Below, piece by piece: positions 48,890-61,366 of a stretch of DNA of 64,000 nt (the first letter of the stretch is position 1; every line of letters starts with the position of its first letter). The stretch comes from Armillaria gallica (taxonomy: Eukaryota > Basidiomycota > Agaricomycetes > Agaricales > Physalacriaceae): contig JBANDB010000002.1 of NCBI GenBank assembly GCA_037576215.1, positions 3,224,001-3,288,000 on the forward strand, given 5' to 3'. The notes below the pieces were generated by a model that did not search any database, had not been told where the DNA came from, and was given only the letters and a program-made list of their open reading frames with translations. The position numbers and the translations under genes are program-made.

Positions 48890-50139
48890 TCAGAAGTCCG
48901 GTAAGTATTGTTTGGAACGGGAATCTCCTGCATGTTCAGGATCAGTCGGCACTCCTGTGAACGGTTTGAGCACCGGGTGTGTGAAAAGAAGTAGATAACG
49001 AACAGCCGTCGAGATAAAGTTGATTAGCCACCTGCTACTCGTCAACCATGAACAACGACTTGAGAGAGATGGTACACGTACGCAAATGTGGGTGTGGAAT
49101 ATGTCAAGCCTAGTGCCGTGTAAATAACCAGCAGCATAGAAACAACTATACCCCACTGCTATCAGAATAATTCAAGTGACTGAGGATGACCACGTACAGA
49201 ACAGGACCGCAAAAGCAAGTGTTCCATCGCGTATCATGAGAGATACTATTGGAACACCTTTCCAATCCCCGCGGATATATCGAAAAATAGAGAAACTCAG
49301 AATGACTACTTGCGAAATCATTGCCGATATTCTACGCGGAACAGTCAGATATACTCTTCCTATCGCGAAGAGGGGGACAGACCCGAAATAAATGAAGGAC
49401 TTTGAGGAAGTGGTTATTAGGTCGCCAGAATCGAAATCTTTGCTTGGCAAATTCAGGGCAAGGCCAACTACGACCGAGGTACTTTCGCCAAAAAGAAGGA
49501 GGAGGAACACCCCTCCGATGTATCGATTGCGACTATACAGTGCATAGACTAGATGCGCCTGTCAGGGCTTTGCCTAATGATACACGCATGGAATCAGACG
49601 GACCTCGAGCCATCATAACAATTTCAGCTCCCAGCATCATCAGGTGGAGTATCAGAACCTGGCAGATGTACCAGATGCGCAGGGTATTGAGTGGTATGGG
49701 AATTGGGTGCCTATACAAGACTATGGAATCGATAACACGACCACAACTATGGCACTTCGTTAGTTGCAATATGATAGCTAAAGGGTATCGAACGCACAGT
49801 CCAGCCAAGAGAGGAAAGTATCGCGCAAAGAGAAAAGTCCACTTTATCCAAGAGTTTCTTGGTTTTCTAAAAGGAAAGATGTCCAGAGTTTGTCCATCAA
49901 ATCCAACCGAGGAGACTTACGACCAGATGAAATCCACCTCGCGGTCGAAAGTTATCAAGAGTTCCCTGCACGATGTTGAGACTCATCATTCAAAGCACCT
50001 TCGTAGAATCGACTCGCCAAATAAGAAATGCGATAGCAGAGCCTGTACCGTAAAGTCAGTTTATCCTAGGACCCGAGCAATCAACAAAGAACTCACTAGA
50101 ACCCATGTTGAGATCAAGAGTCAAGCGCGTAATCGCCAT
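48890..50139 (-). CDS. DUF6533 multi-pass membrane protein
   Basis: Reading 50139 downward, exons give MAITRLTLDLNMGSS, AIAFLIWRVDSTK, then ELLITFDREVDFIWS and KPRNSWIKWTFLFARYFPLLAGLCVRYPLAI, the clear DUF6533 signature (a helix ending in REVxxIW followed by W-x-KxLFxxxRY). Further helices: IWYICQVLILHLMMLGAEIVMMAR and, from a later exon, GESTSVVVGLALN; then the soluble GVPIVSLMIRDGTLAFAVLF typical near the end of these proteins. Seven helices in total would make it GPCR-like in shape, as is usual for this expanded Agaricomycete family of unknown function. Exon joints in the middle and the stop (48890, PDF-stop) are approximate. Confidence 0.75.
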
Positions 50140-51006
50140 GAAAATTCTACACGTTGCCACTATCCCCCCAGGCAGATGTAGAAGGTTTTCAGCTCGCGGT
50201 AAAATCTGCCTGGGGAGGGTAAACGATAATTATATTTGAGTGGCCAGCTTGATGGAGCGATACGACTGGCAGGTGAGAGTCTAGAGATGGAAGGAGAGTG
50301 ATGTCCGAACGCGCAGTTCGCAGGGCCTTATGTACACCTACCAAGGGGGTTCGCACTTATGGCATGAAAATGAAGAAGCGAAGCCTGAATAGGATCCAAC
50401 AGGACCCGGTGCCAGGACTTGAAATACGATTACTATTCAAATGTCAGATCGGGCCGCCCTAGCGTCAGGGACAGATCTTTCGCGGCAAAGCACACGTACA
50501 CGGTATCTACGACTCGGAATTTTGGTATCTTCGCCCGTCTAAAAGTTGCAGTTGTGCATTACTTGACATTCCCCCAGGATTGTTCTCGATGCTTTCCAGG
50601 CGCTGTGGTGCACGAAAAGAAACCGGAATGCCCCGAGCCGCGTGTGAAATGCCAAGGTTCTTTTTGGCGCTAATTACTTGTCGATGAGATCCTGTTTACA
50701 GGGCAAGTAACAGCACGGAATATTATCCCGGGATTTCCCATCATCACGTCGCTATAGAGCTCGGACCTCTTAGTGGAACTGTAAATGAGCTGCGGCCTAC
50801 TAAGCACTTAAGGTAAACGGTTTAAAAGTCTATCGTTTCAGCTGGTTCCGTAACGGCATAGACCATTCTTAGAATGAACAAGGGCGTCTACGCATCGGCT
50901 GTGGCGAGAACACCGAGAGCATGATCATCATCAACATTCGCCACGCAGCTTTAATGCGTCGACGTTTCAATTGCCGGCATTGTCCTTCGTATCTTCCAAC
51001 CCATCC
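50140..51006. other. 870-bp intergenic stretch between divergent genes
   Basis: No credible frame (50419-50673 has no character). Should hold the promoters of both neighbours. No repeat or RNA gene seen. Confidence 0.3.
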
Positions 51007-52284
51007 ATGCCCTTCAGTTATCGGGAACTCTTTTTCGGGGGGACCCAATTCTGCTGCTGCCTGCCCGTAAGGGCCGGCGTCATCACCATGTCGCTTTTGG
51101 GTATCATCTTGTCTGGAATTCTGACAATTATCTTGTGGTACGAGGTGGCTAGTATGTTTCCATTTTTTTCTTTACCGCCGGCAGTTACTGAACGTTTGAA
51201 AGGCACACCTGACCTGACAAGCGGAGAACGTACTGGATTCGTTCTGGCCGGCTTATTAGAGACGTTCCTGTGCGTAGTTTCGATCCTCGGGTAGGTGACG
51301 TTGCCTTAAGATCCGTCTGCACTTGGTCATTTTCAATTCCTCAGTTTTGTGGGCGCGATCGTTCGGAAGCAGCTGTTTGTCCGAATCTACGCGTACTTCA
51401 TTTATGTGCATTTTTTCATCAATGTGGCCGTCGCTGCCTATCTGCTATGGCTCATCACTCATTTCACCGAAAACACTGCCACGAAAGCTTGTCAAGACAC
51501 TATAAAGAATACCGGCGCGCAACAGCAATGTATTGGCATATTACAGATTGCTAGGGGGGTCTACTTTGCTGTAGCGGCACTGGTTCTGCTCATTGAGATG
51601 TGTCCGTCCTTGCGTTCACCTCCATTGTCTGTGTATTTACTCTTTCTAGATGGTGCCATCATCGTCGCGCGCTATTTGAACCAGATTCAAAGGGAGAAAC
51701 GCACGGCACGAACTTCTCGAATGAGTATGGGCTATAAAATGTCCCCGAGGCCCCACTCAGAATACATATCTCTCGTCGACACTAGCAGAGGAACGTCCCA
51801 GTTCTCACTCTCGCCTGAACCATATACATCGCCACGCGAGTTCAACCCCTACGAGGAGTTCACTGATCCCTATCAAAACCAATCGCATGCGGGGCCCTCA
51901 GTAATACGAGAATTCGAGTTATATGCAAACGAGGATGGATTACCCATAGAGGCGGGATATGGAGGTACGTTTGAGCCTTATTCGGGGCGGGTAATGTTAA
52001 AACTTAATAACCCTATTTTAGGAGGGACATGGACTCATTCTGAGATCTCTGTGGAAGAAAAGGCTAGATTACAACGGTCAACCGCTGACACAGCCGACCA
52101 TCAAAGACACGAGTTTGAAAATGCACCTTCACTGGATGTAGAGCAACAGCGGAAAAGAGATTCCAAATCTCCTGCAGGCCCTCCGCCCCCCATGAGAACA
52201 CGAGATACGGACGATTTGCCAAGATACTCACTTAATGACCCACCTCGTATTTATGATAGTCAGACACTGCCGCATGAATTGTAA
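51007..52284 (+). CDS. Four-pass membrane protein with long polar tail, unknown function
   Basis: ATG 51007 gives MPFSYRELFFGGTQFCCCLPVR, a Cys-rich juxtamembrane start, then a helix (AGVITMSLLGIILSGILTIILW), a helix near 51230-51300 (GFVLAGLLETFLCVVSILG, joined over an intron at about 51292-51343 to FVGAIVRKQ), a helix (IYVHFFINVAVAAYLLWL), a small outer loop with two cysteines (ACQDTIKN ... QQQCIGIL) and a helix (GVYFAVAALVLLIEM). The remaining 220 residues are a cytosolic tail rich in Ser/Pro/Glu with PPPPMRTRD near the end. The tetraspan shape with a two-Cys loop resembles tetraspanin-like or MARVEL-like proteins, but I do not recognise a family. Confidence 0.75.
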
Positions 52285-52602
52285 CGCATAGCATATTTTT
52301 TTGATTGGACTCTTGGTTGATAGTGAATCTGTGTAATGATCCATCATATATCTTGACTGCATGACCTGTATAAATCCGTCTCGCAAATAACAATCTATTC
52401 TCGCTCCTGCGCCCAAGTTCTCATTTGCTACGGAAAGATTGATCCTAGCGTGAATCGATGCACAATGATATACATACCGAAAGGCAACAGGATGTGCAGG
52501 TACATATTGTAAATTCTTTAATTTTTGAACTACTTTTGCGACGTGTAATACAGTGAGTGGAGTGATAGCGTACATGATGGATTAATAAAATACGATGTAG
52601 AT
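52285..52602. other. Convergent intergenic region
   Basis: 318 bp with the 3' ends of the tetraspan and HSP78 genes; AT-rich, no gene. An AATAAAATA near 52582-52590 could serve poly(A) signalling of either gene. Confidence 0.35.
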
Positions 52603-55600
52603 CTAGCGGAGGTCTGTATTTGCTTTTGCAGCCGCTTCAGAAGCGGCACTAGCATCCTCAGGATGGTTATCCTGGATGAGCAAGGAATTTTCTTCGCTGC
52701 TCACGCGAATAACCACAGTATCACCATCCCTATGGCAAGTCGTCATTACGTATATCTCCAAGGGAAAGAGAACAAGCACCCACCTGATGGTACCCCTGAG
52801 CAGTTTTTGCGCCAATGGGAATAGCACATCAGTCCGGACTACCCGTGCAATAGCCCGAGCACCATAAACTTCCGAATATCCTTGCTTGGCAAGCCACCCC
52901 CTCGCATCTTCGTCGACATCCAACGTTATTCTTCGGTGTTTTAGCCTATCAGCGACGTCATTTAACCGAAGCGACACGACTTGAAGGATTGATTGACGTG
53001 ACAACTTGTTGAAGACGAGCATCGTGTCCAACCGGTTCAGCAGTTCAGGAGGGAAGTAAGAAGATGTACGTTCGAGAACTTCATCCCTAGCTTCTGGTGT
53101 GACGACGCCATCCTCATTGCAAGAGGTCTGATGAGCAAGAATATCGCTTCCTAGTACAAAAGTTTAGCATGTCGTGAAGATAGATGCTCATGTACATACC
53201 CAAGTTGCTAGTCAGGCATATGATCGTGTTCTACCAGGGCTTAGCAATATATCATTATTTCAGGGGTATCATAATTCACCTTGAAATCCACTTTCCTCCC
53301 TTGACTATCCGTGATACTTCCCTCATCCAAAATTTGGAGTAGAATCATGGATACATCCTGGACAGGAAACATTAGATATACGGATATCGTCTAAAACGAG
53401 GTGGAGACCTTATGTGCCTTCTCCAATTCGTCCAATAGAATAACAGCTATGATGTTGATTAGAAAGACTTGGCAGTGATGAATGGTCATTCCTACCGTAA
53501 GGTTTTCTTCGTACAGCTTCCGTGAGTTGACCTATGGGATTGGGGGTTAACGAGAAATAAGGCTAATCGTGTTTCAAGTGCTTACCTCCTTCTTCAAACC
53601 CAACGTAACCGGGCGCAGCTCCGATGAGCCTGGATATCGTGTGTCGGTCATGATACTTTTCAATGGTAAACGAATAACACAAGCTTCTGTGGCGGGGAGA
53701 CTTACTTCCGACATGTTGATGTTGATGCTGAAAGGCAAACAGGGAATAAAGACGAATACAAACGCAGAGTCAATCCGAGTACTTACAGACCACGTTGTTC
53801 GTCATTGAATAGAAAACCAGCGAGGGCCTTGCACAGTTCAGTCTAGCATCATCAGATTTTAGCGATATGAACGAAGGTCATGATGATTTCTTACCTTGCC
53901 AACACCAGTTGGTCCCAAAAACAAGAAAGAGGCGACAGGCCTATTAGGCGCCTGCAATCCAGCACGCGAAATTCGCACAGCATCACTGACTGCATGGACG
54001 ACGTGATCTTGTCCAACCACCCTTTGTCTTAACGTATCTTCCATCTATGAAATTAATGGTAAGCTACAAGTTCCAAATGACGTTTGGATGTAAAAGTACG
54101 AACGTGCACGAGCTTGTCCCTTTCTCCTTTCAAAAGACTCTGGACCGGTATGCCAGTGGCCTTTGCGACTACCCTGGAGATATCATTGGATGTGACTCTA
54201 TCGTGAAGCATGGCCAAAGGCGAATCCGACTCGCCATCAGGACGCTCGGCACTGTCGTCAGGAAGTTGTCGTTCTAATTCAGGGATGGTGGAGAAGCGTA
54301 GTCGACTGGCAAGTTCGTATTGACCCTGCCGTTGCGCCACCTCCAGCTGATGTTTCGCATTTTCCAGGCGCTCCTTGACATCCTTTATGCGGTCCAGCCT
54401 TGCTCTTTCTAACAAAGTTACTTATTAGAAAATACGTTAGAAGCTGATTAAGACACGTACCTGTCTTCCATATTGATGTGAGTTTGGATGCCTCTTCACG
54501 CTTTGCGGCGAGGTCAGCTTCAACTTTTTGCCTGCGCTCAACGCTGAAGACGTCTGACTCGTTTCTCAAGCTTGCCAGCTCAATCTGGAGAGTCATGACG
54601 TCTCGGTCAAGTGCCTCAAGCTCATCTGGTTTTGATTCTTGAGCAAGGCGAAGCGCTGATGCTGCTTCATCAACAAGGTCTATTGCTTTGTCGGGAAGGA
54701 ATCGATCCGAAATGTAACGAGCAGAATATACAGCAGCTGTGCAATGTATTCATGTCAACCAGGAAACTAAGAATGAATTAATACGCACCTGTGACAAGGG
54801 CGGCGTCGGAGATTTCAACACCATGGTGAACTTCATACCTCGATTTCAGCCCTCGAAGGATTGATATCGTGGCTTCTACACTAGGCTCATCGATTTGAAC
54901 CGGTTGGAACCTTCGCTCAAGAGCCGCGTCTTTTCCGATGGTTTTGCGGTATTCGTCACCTAGTCAAACGTCGTGTCAATCCTTGATAGTTTATTAGAAA
55001 GGACATACGAGTAGTAGCGCCAACAAGCTGCAGACCCCTCGCGAGCGCTGGTTTGATCATTTGGCCAGCATCGATACTTCCTTCTGCTTTACCAAGGTTG
55101 AACAATGTGTCTAGTATTGGGATTGAGCGGCTTGTTTCGTGTGCAGGTCACAAAGATGTTGTAAGTACTCACGGACTTCGTCAATGAAGCATATGACGTT
55201 CCTAGCCTGAGTCATTGGTCAGTCTCACATCGCATCATATTTATTAGGTCAAAACGCACCTCCTCCTCGATATCCCGAATGAGGGCTTTGAATTTCTCTT
55301 CAAACTGTCCACGGATACCGGATCCAGCCATTATGGCAGATAGATCAATGGAAAGGACGCGCTTGTTTTGCAATGACTAACTTCCCCGTCAATATGCTTG
55401 GCTTGGTCCCTGTATGTAGTCATAACACACCTCGGGCACTTCCTTGGCTACTATTCTGCTCGCAAGACCCTCTAAAATAGCCGTCTTCCCAACGCCAGGG
55501 GGGCCAATAAGCTATATAATCATTCAGACGTTGCTTACTAGAGTAAGTACCGATCGAAGATTCGTACCACAGGATTAGATTTAGTTCGCCGGGATAGGAC

Positions 55601-56101
55601 TGCATCAAATCGTGAGCTTGGAGAAATATATATAATAAATGAAACCTTACTCTGTATCGTCCTCCGAATTTCTGTATAGCAGCTATTCAAAAAGATTTCA
55701 ATAGAAAGCAGGTAATACATGCGCACCTTCATCCCTACCAATAGTAGGATCCAATTTCCCGTTTTTAGCCATTTCCGTCAAGTCCACACTCTATAGCACC
55801 ACATCGTATAACTGTTCAAGAAGAATGCCATGACTCAAATGCAAGTACTTACATACTCCTTCAGTGCCTCTCCCTTCTGGTGTTGAGGCCCCATGCTAAA
55901 ACCGGGAAAGCCTCCGCCACCCCCACCTGGAGGCTGCGCATAGTGTCGCACAAATCCTATCGACGGGAGAGTATTCCGTGCAATGGCCTGTCGAAGAAGA
56001 GGATTCCGAATGAAATTCGCACCCCTTGGTCTAAGTGATGCAGCCGTCGCGTTCAGCGACAAAACTTTCGACGCGTCCTTCGTGATTAGAGTTCGCAGCA
56101 T
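52603..56101 (-). CDS. HSP78: Mitochondrial ClpB-type disaggregase Hsp78
   Basis: An AAA+ ATPase of the mitochondrial matrix that rescues aggregated proteins with mtHsp70. ATG 56101 gives [27 protein letters not shown], an Arg/Ser/Ala-rich presequence, then a Gly stretch ([17 protein letters not shown]) and directly [21 protein letters not shown], the start of AAA module 1. There is no N-terminal ClpN domain, as in Hsp78. First Walker A GPPGVGKT near 55490; [13 protein letters not shown] Walker B near 55190-55260; coiled-coil middle domain ([47 protein letters not shown]) at 54290-54560; second Walker A GPTGVGKT at 53905-53930 split by an intron; C-terminal small domain ([21 protein letters not shown]) near 52870. 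Stop at 52603. More than fifteen exons. Confidence 0.93.
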
Positions 56102-56542
56102 TTTAGCAGGAGAAGAGTCGGATTAGTGCAAATGTGCCATAAAATATTAGTACGAACGACAGAAAAGCGAGGAGGGTGGAGAATTTGCTAGAATTTGAAG
56201 ATTAACCGGCTCTCCCGGCCGACGTCATCATATCACGTGGTACTATTATTTGAAATTTAAACATTTCCCACCCTCCCCGCTACGGGAGTCCATCGCGAAT
56301 ACCAATACACTCGGACTGTTCTTTTCGTAAAGGGGAAAAACGGGCTCTTCTTGTTAAAAATTTGCCTCCTCTACTCGTGGTGGTCTATCCATAATAGTCA
56401 GTCGGCAGGACGTGACGGCATTGCAATGGGGTGGACATGTTGTTCGATGGCTCCCCGCCCACCCCCGATGCTGTATCTCCAAGGGAATATTCCTACATTG
56501 ACTGGTATATAAATGCTGAAGATTTCCCAAACCCAAGCATTA
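56102..56542. promoter_or_regulatory. Divergent promoter region between HSP78 and the bZIP-like gene
   Basis: 440 bp between the two start codons. CACGTG at 56235-56240 beside AT-rich sequence (TATTATTTGAAATTTAAAC). A GAA/TTC-rich stretch (AATTTGCTAGAATTTGAAG, about 56181-56199) resembles a weak heat-shock element near HSP78, but it has imperfect pentamers. Inference only. Confidence 0.4.
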
Positions 56543-57151
56543 ATGGCTCAGTATACCTTCCCCTCCGCTACCTTTCGTAGTGCGTGCCTATTTTCTTCCT
56601 CACCTAATTCGACCACCTCGGAGGAACCATATCCTCACAATTCGATACATTCTTATCCTGTAATCGAAGCCAGAAAGCGACGAAAAGCATGGAATCACGT
56701 CCTCGAAAAAGCCATCTTTACCTCTGATGAAATGCAAGCTAATTCATCCGCACATCATATTTGCATACTGATGTCTACGTGAATCCAGATCCAATGAATC
56801 AGCTCCCCAGCGCCGTAAAGTCTACGTGTCGAGCCTCGAGGCTCACATTGATGCCTTGCATGACCAGCTTCTTCGGTCTGTCTATTTGCAAAAAATCTTG
56901 TCCTATAACTCACCTCTCCGTCCCCACAGAATGGGTTTGTGGCCCGTTCCTGCGAAGGAATTGGAACGACATAAGGGATTGAATTCTAAAACTGCCAAGG
57001 TAGTTTTAATTTTTGGAATGCTATATATAGCGCTTCATCTTTCCAGAGCATGGTTGCCAAACTCCATCACAACGTCGCGTTGACGCAAATAAAAATATCT
57101 CAGTATGAGAAAATGGTGCGTGCCCCTGTGACAAAGGTAAGGAGAGCCTAA
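56543..57151 (+). CDS. bZIP-like regulator of a basidiomycete-specific family
   Basis: ATG 56543 gives MAQYTFPSATFRS. The conserved part is EARKRRKAWNHVLEKAIFTSDEI, then APQRRKVYVSSLEAHIDALHDQLLR / MGLWPVPAKELERHKGLNSKTAK / SMVAKLHHNVALTQIKISQYEKM. The two basic clusters (ARKRRK and QRRK) with leucine-spaced helices resemble a short bZIP-type DNA-binding and dimerisation region. The first intron, 56734-56788, must begin with GC (GCAAGC) for the frame to join as SDE-I-SNES; no GT donor would do so. Further introns lie at about 56877-56932 and 57000-57046. The frame ends VTKVRRA-stop at 57151. Biochemical role is not known to me; the family call is from memory. Confidence 0.7.
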
Positions 57152-57617
57152 AAGATTGAAGATTTTTAGAATCAGCATTACGCTCAGCAAAACCTCGCAC
57201 TGCTTCAGAAACTCCGTAATTAGTTGATGTCGGCCTGCCAGAGTACTTATAACTTATGCATTTAGCATAAGTAAGAACCGGTCGAATTCAGAATTATTTT
57301 ATCGCTTTAATCGTGCACCATCATGAGGATATCAACATCATAAATCACGAACTCCTAAGTTAATCCCTTTTTGCCTCTTGCCTTTATCCGGCGCTGGGCT
57401 TCACATTCTTTTACCGCTATCCCCCCGCTTATCAACATCGATAGTCGCTCTTAGTCCCGAGGATTATAGCGACATCTTACGGGCCCGAGTACTCGTCAGT
57501 TTAAAAATACTTATGGTCAATCCGTTCTGTACCTCACTGACATCCTCCAGTTCTCCACCATCGTTCCATACGTCGGCCGATATAAACCTCGATCACCTTG
57601 ACAGAAACCTTCGAATC
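57152..57617. other. Intergenic, tandem genes
   Basis: 465 bp: end of the bZIP-like gene and promoter of the kinase gene. A 57378-57686 frame runs into the kinase start in the same phase from a non-ATG codon (upstream leader) and is not credited. Otherwise empty. Confidence 0.35.
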
Positions 57618-58742
57618 ATGACGTCGAATGGAGTATCTTCTGTATCGCCCGCAAAGACGAGGGTGATACTCGTAGGAGTGGGGTAAGTAAAAATCTGACT
57701 CGTTCTGATCGATGTAATATTTTTACAACGATGTCCTCGGAGCTTAACATGTAACCTGTCTGACATTTGGTTTGTTCGATGTAGCGGCGCGACATGCTCC
57801 GGCAAGACGACACTGGCGAAGCATCTCAAGAGCATCTTACCTGATAGTGTCATTATTCATCAAGATGTGCGACATTTTATCATGTTTTTCTAACGTTGCT
57901 TATCGATTGTCTAGGATTTCGCTCCAGTACGCTGCCAACCAGTGTTTTTTATGTTCCGATTCAATATTCAGCGTCTTTAGCCTCAGGAGCTTGTGCCATA
58001 TCATCCAACTTACAAAGTCCAAGACTGGGACGCTGCTCCAGGTGCAATAGAATGGTCTCGGCTGATCAAGTTTTTACGTCACGTGAAAGCATCAGGAGAG
58101 ATACCAGGCGACCATCGTAGTCACGATCATCTGAACGAACAGAAATTGGTCCAGGTAGACGAGGAGATCAAGCAGCGATGGCGGCACGAATTTGAAAAGA
58201 TTAAGGAGGCGAATGCGGAGGCGGGGGAACGTGTAATCTGGGGTTTGGTGGACGGATTTTTGCTGTACTGGCATCCCGTCAGCCATTTTCTTATCTAGAA
58301 GGATAGCCTACGCTGACGGAACATCAGGAAGTTATCGAACAACTGGACGTCCGTATATTCCTCCGTGTACCACATGATGTGCTGAAGGAGAGGCGACATC
58401 AGCGACACGGTTACCACACAGCAGGTTAGTATTTCTCATGATACGTTAGCGACGTCGGGCTAAATCTTGTCCCCTCCTCCTTCAATTCCTGATCCGCAAT
58501 CTATTTAACCCCGCGTTCACTCTCCTTACATACATGGCTGCCCTTACGGAGTGCAATCCGATCCAGAAGGTTCGTTATGGCGCGACCCTCCCATGTATTG
58601 GGAGCAAATTGTGTGGCCGGCGTATGTTGATGCGCACAGAGATATGTTTTTAGACGGAGATCTGGAGCACGGGGAACCCGGAGACAAAGTCAAAGGCGCA
58701 TTGGTTATCGAACCCTTAACAGAGAGCATGGGGAGGTTGTAG
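57618..58742 (+). CDS. NRK1: Nicotinamide riboside kinase
   Basis: Phosphorylates nicotinamide riboside to NMN in NAD+ salvage. Spliced start at 57618: MTSNGVSSVSPAKTRVILVGVG, then over an intron GATCSGKTTLAKHLKSILPDSVIIHQD, the Walker A motif GxxxxGKTT. Next exons: DFAP / PQELVPYHPTYKVQDWDAAPGAIEWSRLIKFLRHV, where the DWDxPxAIxW motif is the NRK-specific substrate loop. Then VIWGLVDGFLLYWHP, IEQLDVRIFLRVPHDVLKERRHQRHGY (lid with Arg), and WRDPPMYWEQIVWPAYVDAHRDMF. Introns about 57682-57783, 57866-57914, 57928-57984, about 58270-58320 and 58427-58550. Length about 270 residues, a little over the family norm. Stop TAG 58740-58742. Confidence 0.92.
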
Positions 58743-58999
58743 AGACATGCTGTCAAGTATTAAGAGATACCGAGACCAGGTAGACCACCGTAACCTAATA
58801 GAATAATTTTTATGGCATCTTTAATGTCAACTTAATGTCTTACATCGGCAGGACGGCTCACCGGACCGGCAAGTGCGGCGTGAAAATCACATGCTTATAC
58901 TTGCTCCGGCTGGGAAAGCCAATCACAAGCCCCGCGTAACGGTATAAGACCTCTCAACCACGACAAATTCTTCCTCCTCCTCTTTCTCCTCATTTCATT
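58743..58999. promoter_or_regulatory. Promoter/leader of the fumarate reductase gene
   Basis: 257 bp between tandem genes. The last 30 bases before ATG 59000 are a pyrimidine-rich leader (TTCTTCCTCCTCCTCTTTCT-like), common before highly expressed fungal genes. Nothing else seen. Confidence 0.35.
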
Positions 59000-61114
59000 A
59001 TGTCTGTCATTGTCGTCGGCGGCGGTCTCGCAGGTCTCTCAGCAGCACACACGCTCCTCGAGCGAGGTGCCAATGTCTTGCTCCTTGACAAGCAAGGGTA
59101 CGTCATCTGCGGTTCACGTTCACACGGCGTCCTCATTGACTCTACAGATTTATGGGCGGAAACTCAACAAAGGCGACTTCTGGTATCAACGGCGCCGGTA
59201 CACAGACGCAGCAGGAAAATGGGATTCCTGACAATTCGAAGATATTCTTCGACGACACCAAGAAATCAGTGAGCTGTCACTAATACTCTTCTGATATTGG
59301 TCTCATTGAATCTCTTTTTGATAGGCTCGCGACCTGGCTCGAGACGATCTCATTCGCGTGCTCACAGGTCGTTCCGGCGATGCTGTTAACTGGCTGCAGG
59401 ACAAGTTCGCACTCGATTTGTCCAAGGTTTCTCGCCTCGGTGGTCACAGCCAACCACGAACGCACCGTGGAAATGCTCAGTTCCCGGGAATGGTGCGTTA
59501 CTATTGTCGTGATCTGGCCTTCTTGTTCAATATTTGTAATACCAGGTCATTACTTATGCCCAAATGGAACGCCTCGAGGATCTTGCCGTGTCCGACCCCA
59601 GCCGTGTCAAAATCCAGAAGAAGGCCAGGGTAACCAAGCTCATCAAGGAAGGCGACGCTGTTATTGGTGTCGAGTATATACATGGCAACGCGACACACAC
59701 CGCCTACGGGCCCGTCATCCTAGCTACCGGTGGATATGCGGCCGACTTTTCTTCCGACTCCCTTCTCAAGAAATATCGTCCCGAGCTATGGGACCTTCCT
59801 ACTACCAACGGCGACCATTGCACTGGCGATGGGCAGAAAATGGCAATGGCTGCTGGCGCCAGCGGCATTGATCTGGAGAAGGTTCAGGTTCATCCAACTG
59901 GTCTTGTTGACCCAAATGAGCCGGAAGCCAAAGTCAAGTTCTTGGCTGCTGAGGCTCTTCGAGGTGTCGGTGGTCTATTGCTAGACAATGAGGGTCAACG
60001 TTTCGTCGACGAGCTGCAGCACAGAGATTTTGTCACAGGTAAAATGTGGGAAAATGGCAAGGTGATTGATAATTCCATATCTTTTGGGTCCTGGTGCTGA
60101 TGGTTCCACCAGTATCCCATCCGACTGGTTTTGAACGGCCGTGCATCTAAGGACATTGAATGGCATTGCAAGCATTACGTAGGACGAGGCTTGATGAAGC
60201 GTTTCGATTCTGGTGACGCCCTCGCGAAGGAATTTGGTCTAGCTCCTGCAGTTCTTAAAAGACGTTTGAGGATTACAACAAGAGCGTTCGGACACAAAAG
60301 GATCCATTCGGCAAGAAGGTCTGTTTATATCGCGGCTTTCTCGGAACGTGCCCTTATCTTCATTGTAGTTCTTCTCCGGCGAATGGTCTTACAACGACCT
60401 CTTCCATGTTGCCGTCATGACTCCTGTTCTGCATTACACCATGGGTGGTCTCGAGATCGATGAAGAATCCCGAGTTGTTTCTGCAAGTGGAAAGCCAATA
60501 CCTGGTCTCTTCGCTGCTGGTGAAGTCGCTGGTGGCGTTCATGGAGCTAACCGACTAGGAGGATCTTCGCTTCTGGGTTGTGTTGTCTTCGGTCGTGTTT
60601 CTGGCGACTCTGCTGCCAAGTATCTGTTGATGCAGGCTAGCGAGGCTGTCGCGAAAGCCGGCGGACGTATCGGACAACTTGCCGGACAGCTTGGTGGTTC
60701 ATCAAGTGCAAGCAGCCCCTCACCGATCCCTAGTGCTGAAACAAAGAAGGAAGCGGCTTCTTCGTTGGGCGTCAAAGCGAGCTCATTCACAGCGGACGAA
60801 GTTGCGAAACATAACAAGAAAGACGATGTATGGGTCATAGTGGACGGACAGGTTTTGGATGTTACCAACGTAAGACCACATTTTCGCACCCGTTGAGTGT
60901 CGCTAACAGGTCCCAAGTTCCTTCCCGACCATCCTGGAGGTGAAAAGGCAATCCTGCTATATGCTGGCCGAGACGCAACAGAGGAGTTTAACATGCTCCA
61001 TGATCCCAAGGCAAGTGGTCGTTTTTGCGAGTTTTGCAGTGAGGCTGACACGGACCTGTATAGGTTATCCCTCGCTATGCGCCTGATGCTGTAATTGGTA
61101 CACTCAAGAAATAA
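59000..61114 (+). CDS. OSM1: Soluble fumarate reductase with C-terminal cytochrome b5 domain
   Basis: A flavin-dependent fumarate reductase of the Frd1/Osm1 group, which re-oxidises reduced flavins under low oxygen. ATG 59000 gives [30 protein letters not shown], the FAD dinucleotide-binding GxGxxG. Then [87 protein letters not shown], and [14 protein letters not shown]...[34 protein letters not shown], all flavoprotein signatures. A linker ([17 protein letters not shown]) leads to [28 protein letters not shown] / [24 protein letters not shown], a cytochrome b5 fold with the heme HPGG. The second heme histidine appears as HDP after the MLHDPK segment. No cleavable signal peptide is obvious. 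Eight or more introns; stop 61112-61114. Confidence 0.92.
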
Positions 61115-61366
61115 ATCATTGATGGATTGTCCTCGTTTTCCATGTCACTGTAGGAGGATATTTGTATTTTAGTTTTGTCGATCATATCGCTTTTTCCGCT
61201 TTAATTATTATAAATCAAATTGAACCATGACGCACGGGGCCAGGAGCTACGTCATCGGCATCATCATCAGCAATGACCTCAGCTCGAACCCATATAAAGA
61301 GAAGAAAGCAGCGGTGGTTCATTCACACTTTCCACGAAGAGAAAGGCAACTTCCGGTATCACAAAT

